DNA from: Anaerohabitans sp964387285
Lineage (GTDB): Bacteria; Zhuqueibacterota; Zhuqueibacteria; Residuimicrobiales; Residuimicrobiaceae
Assembly: GCA_964387285.1 (NCBI GenBank)
Contig: CAYLWO010000005.1
Coordinates: forward strand, 86,054-150,053
DNA length: 64,000 nt
Reading direction: 5' to 3'
Position numbers and translations under genes: made by a program. The notes beneath the pieces are model-generated. The model was not told where the DNA came from, did not search any database, and saw nothing but the letters and a program-made list of their open reading frames with translations. Positions 61,904-64,000 of this stretch are shown here, one piece after another (position 1 is the stretch's first letter; every line of letters begins with the position of its first letter).

Positions 61904-61925
61904 GATTTACCCCTCAGGTCATGCT

Positions 61926-63071
61926 TTAATCGGTTCGCCCGATTGAAGTATTTTTTAATTTGTTGTTTAATGCATCGAGTCGCTGACGTTGGCCTTTGAT
62001 TATTTCAAGCAGATAGATGGCCACTTTTTCATATTCTATGGCGTCCGGTCTACCAAACTGATCTCGTATGATCAGATCATCCAGGTCGAAATCGGACAAT
62101 TGTTCTGCAGCATACCCGATGGAGCGTATTTTGCTGTCTTTATAGGTGAATTCAATGGGAGTGATGGACAGCAGCAATGAAAATTTTCTTGATAAGGGGC
62201 GAATATTTTCCTTGAAGCGGATACTGGATGTGTTGTTGTAAACGCGAAATTGATCATTGGCGTCTATCCTGAGTTTTCGGCCGTTAGTGTTTGACCGCAG
62301 ATTAGGCATTACCATGTTTCCATAAAACTGACTTTCACCATAAACCTCCATGGCGAGTTGGCCTGGCGGATCGCCAAGATTGCCGATGCCTACTGCGCCA
62401 TTCACCGTAGGATTGCCGTTTTCATACATGCCGACGCGGAAATTATTTACAAAGATGCTGGTATCGCCATCCGAGACGATGCCTGCATTGGTATAAAGTC
62501 GATTATCCAGTCCTAGTTCAAAACCGTTGGGCCATTCTTTGGTAGAGGCGCGCAATTCAACCGGTCTGGCCGTGTCCACCGATTTTAATAGGAGCCGCGC
62601 CGTGTCCGCCTGAATTTTTATCGTTGCATAGCCGGCATTGTCATTATCATTTCTGACCACTACTCTTCTTTCATTTGGCGAAGTAAGGAAACGATACACC
62701 ATATGATTGGAGTAAGACGGATCATTTTCCGTCCCGATGCGGAGTGCCAAATTAAATGTTTCATCTTTGATGGTGTTTATGTTGTCCCAAACAACAGGAG
62801 GCGTGCCGACCACTTGCCAGGCACCCACGCCGGACGAATTTGCTGTGAGGACATAATTTTCCGGCGCCGTGGTCCCTAATCGAAATCCGCTCATTCTACT
62901 GCGTCCGTTTACACTCAAGAGAGCACCAGAAATTGGCGTCGTGGTGCCTATGCCAATACGTCCATCCTGGTTGAAATGAACGGCTACCGTGCTGGACGCT
63001 TTTATCTGCATTTGTGAATAGAGAAAAGTAGAATAAAATGGGAGGAAAAAAATGAGAGCGTATTTTTTCAT
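61926..63071 (-). CDS. Secreted tail-fibre-like protein with S74 C-terminal domain (c)
   Basis: 381 residues from ATG 63071, with AAAGGGA upstream. Signal peptide MKKYALIFFLPFYSTFLYSQ. The start MQIKASSTVAVHFNQDGRIGIGTTTPISGALLSVNGRSRMSGFRLG and the S74 domain TSSIRFKENIRPLSRKFSLLLSITPIEFTYKDSKIRSIGYAAEQL match copies a and b. The end carries a coiled-coil segment, LLEIIKGQRQRLDALNNKLKN. It is probably the first gene of the three-gene run, with a promoter in 63072-63632 that I could not identify with confidence. Confidence 0.85.
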   Translation of the reverse strand: MKKYALIFFLPFYSTFLYSQMQIKASSTVAVHFNQDGRIGIGTTTPISGALLSVNGRSRMSGFRLGTTAPENYVLTANSSGVGAWQVVGTPPVVWDNINTIKDETFNLALRIGTENDPSYSNHMVYRFLTSPNERRVVVRNDNDNAGYATIKIQADTARLLLKSVDTARPVELRASTKEWPNGFELGLDNRLYTNAGIVSDGDTSIFVNNFRVGMYENGNPTVNGAVGIGNLGDPPGQLAMEVYGESQFYGNMVMPNLRSNTNGRKLRIDANDQFRVYNNTSSIRFKENIRPLSRKFSLLLSITPIEFTYKDSKIRSIGYAAEQLSDFDLDDLIIRDQFGRPDAIEYEKVAIYLLEIIKGQRQRLDALNNKLKNTSIGRTD

Positions 63072-63537
63072 GGTTTGTCCCTTTTGAAAAACAAGGTTAT
63101 ATGGCATCATGTCTTTTTATTACGACAACAATTACCTCTCAGCACCACTTTTTAACGAAATTGATGCTTACAGGTCTCAATTTTTATCACCAGCTGCTAA
63201 AGCTGGATGATTATTTTTAGAAAGAGAAAAAATAACCATTAAAGATAAAATAAATAATAGTCTATTCAGTCAATTTGGCAATTTAATACAAGTAATTTAA
63301 AAATAGTATATTAAAAAGTATCAATTTTGAAAAAACAAAAAAAGTTTTATAAATGCTACGATCAAAAATTGCAAACATTATGCCAAGTCGTATTTTTCCG
63401 ATATTGTTATTATAAAAACTCTGGCGCTTTCTCCAGGCATGATAATTGCATAAAAATAAATAAAGGTTATGATCTTTCAATCTACTCAATCGACTAACTT
63501 TATCATATTTAATTAACTATCGAACAACGTAGTTGAA

Positions 63538-63567
63538 TTGATCGAATCAAATCGTCACTTTTATATT
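63538..63567 (+). promoter_or_regulatory. Possible promoter of the plus-strand fibre-like gene
   Basis: TTGATC at 63538-63543 and TATATT at 63562-63567 are 18 bp apart. The AT-rich stretch 63072-63632 makes chance matches likely, so this is tentative. Confidence 0.3.
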
Positions 63568-63632
63568 ACATCTTGTCATGTCTAAACGACTAGGGGATTT
63601 TGCTTCGCATCATAAATATGAAGGAAATTCGT

Positions 63633-64000
63633 ATGCGTAAGAGTACCTTTTTTTTGAAACTTGGGAGTATCATTCTGTTTGTCGGTAATATTGCGATGGC
63701 GCAAATGCAGGTTAAAAACTCGGCTTCCACGGTTCTTTTCAATATTACTCAGAGTGGAAATGTCGGCATCGGCATTGGCGATGCAACGCCTGCAGCGCGG
63801 CTGCACAGCGACGGCACTGTGCGCCTGGCCGGTTCTCTGGGCACTGCCACCACGGCTGATATGAACGTGTTGATTCGCCAGACCGATGGCGATCTGATGC
63901 CGCGTGCGTTGGCAGCCAATGTGTGGGATGGCGATAACCAGCAGCTGTCCATTTCCGGCAATACGCTGTCGCTGACAGACGGCGGCTCTGTTCCCTTGCC
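63633..64000 (+). CDS. Secreted fibre-like protein, divergent relative (3' end missing)
   Basis: The frame from ATG 63633 (AAGGAAAT upstream) runs to the end of the window with 122 codons visible. Signal peptide MRKSTFFLKLGSIILFVGNIAMAQ. The mature start MQVKNSASTVLFNITQSGNVGIGIGDATPAARLHSDGTVRLAGSLG has the same order as the three minus-strand paralogues, but continues with QQLSISGNTLSLTDGGSVPLP, a repeat style common in tail-fibre proteins. The C-terminus is outside the window, so a chaperone domain cannot be confirmed. Confidence 0.75.
   Translation, partial: MRKSTFFLKLGSIILFVGNIAMAQMQVKNSASTVLFNITQSGNVGIGIGDATPAARLHSDGTVRLAGSLGTATTADMNVLIRQTDGDLMPRALAANVWDGDNQQLSISGNTLSLTDGGSVPL

Overview
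The window looks like a chromosomal contig of a Gram-negative environmental bacterium of the FCB group, most like candidate phylum KSB1 or Calditrichota. The basis is several secreted proteins ending in a Por/type IX-like sorting domain with the YPNPFN motif, abundant lipoproteins, many polysaccharide-degrading enzymes, and a broad set of dispersed palindromic repeats. Base composition looks near 50% GC by eye. This placement is inference; no rRNA or tRNA gene was seen.

Layout. 1-3067: two tandem secreted BNR beta-propeller proteins. 3169-9080 (minus): a four-gene run for an aminotransferase, a CDF-type membrane protein, an S9 peptidase and a doubled amidohydrolase. 9194-19907 (plus): heparinase II/III-like protein, CorA transporter, zinc-finger anti-sigma-like protein, LexA, a HEAT-like protein, a methyltransferase, a broken IS200-like transposase set among REP-like palindromes, a PPOX-fold protein, an SGNH lipoprotein, a Y-family polymerase that has lost its catalytic pair, and a VapBC pair. 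20252-23048 (minus): PadR regulator plus a UvrA paralogue without the UvrB-binding domain, behind a clear promoter with an overlapping palindrome.

23330-58481 is dominated by carbohydrate use: a beta-helix protein, GH26, a GDE/six-hairpin protein, a GPH symporter, a PfkB kinase, a GH116-like enzyme (interrupted by a 100-N assembly gap), GH3, a URO-D-like protein, GH115 alpha-glucuronidase, GH8, a LacI regulator, an SSS symporter, GH5, a large FG-GAP/Ig protein and an enolase-superfamily enzyme. GH115, GH8 and GH3 together suggest glucuronoxylan breakdown; GH26 and GH5 suggest mannan or glucan. The GH8 gene and the GH3-GH116-PfkB run each have a promoter of the form TTGACT-17-TATATT, and the same 14-bp LacI-type site, TTGAACCGTTTCAA, overlaps each -10 box. 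A third, weaker copy precedes the lacI-like gene. Embedded in this stretch are a short Rho factor with a 56-codon ORF just upstream, and a frameshifted gene of foreign-looking codon use (48045-49165) next to an 80-bp imperfect direct duplication.

59618-64000: three colinear secreted proteins with peptidase S74-type C-terminal domains (tail-fibre chaperone fold) and a divergent fourth relative cut by the window end. This chromosomal family of fibre-like surface proteins has no phage genes beside it and, with the degenerate polymerase and the LacI regulon, is among the most interesting content here.
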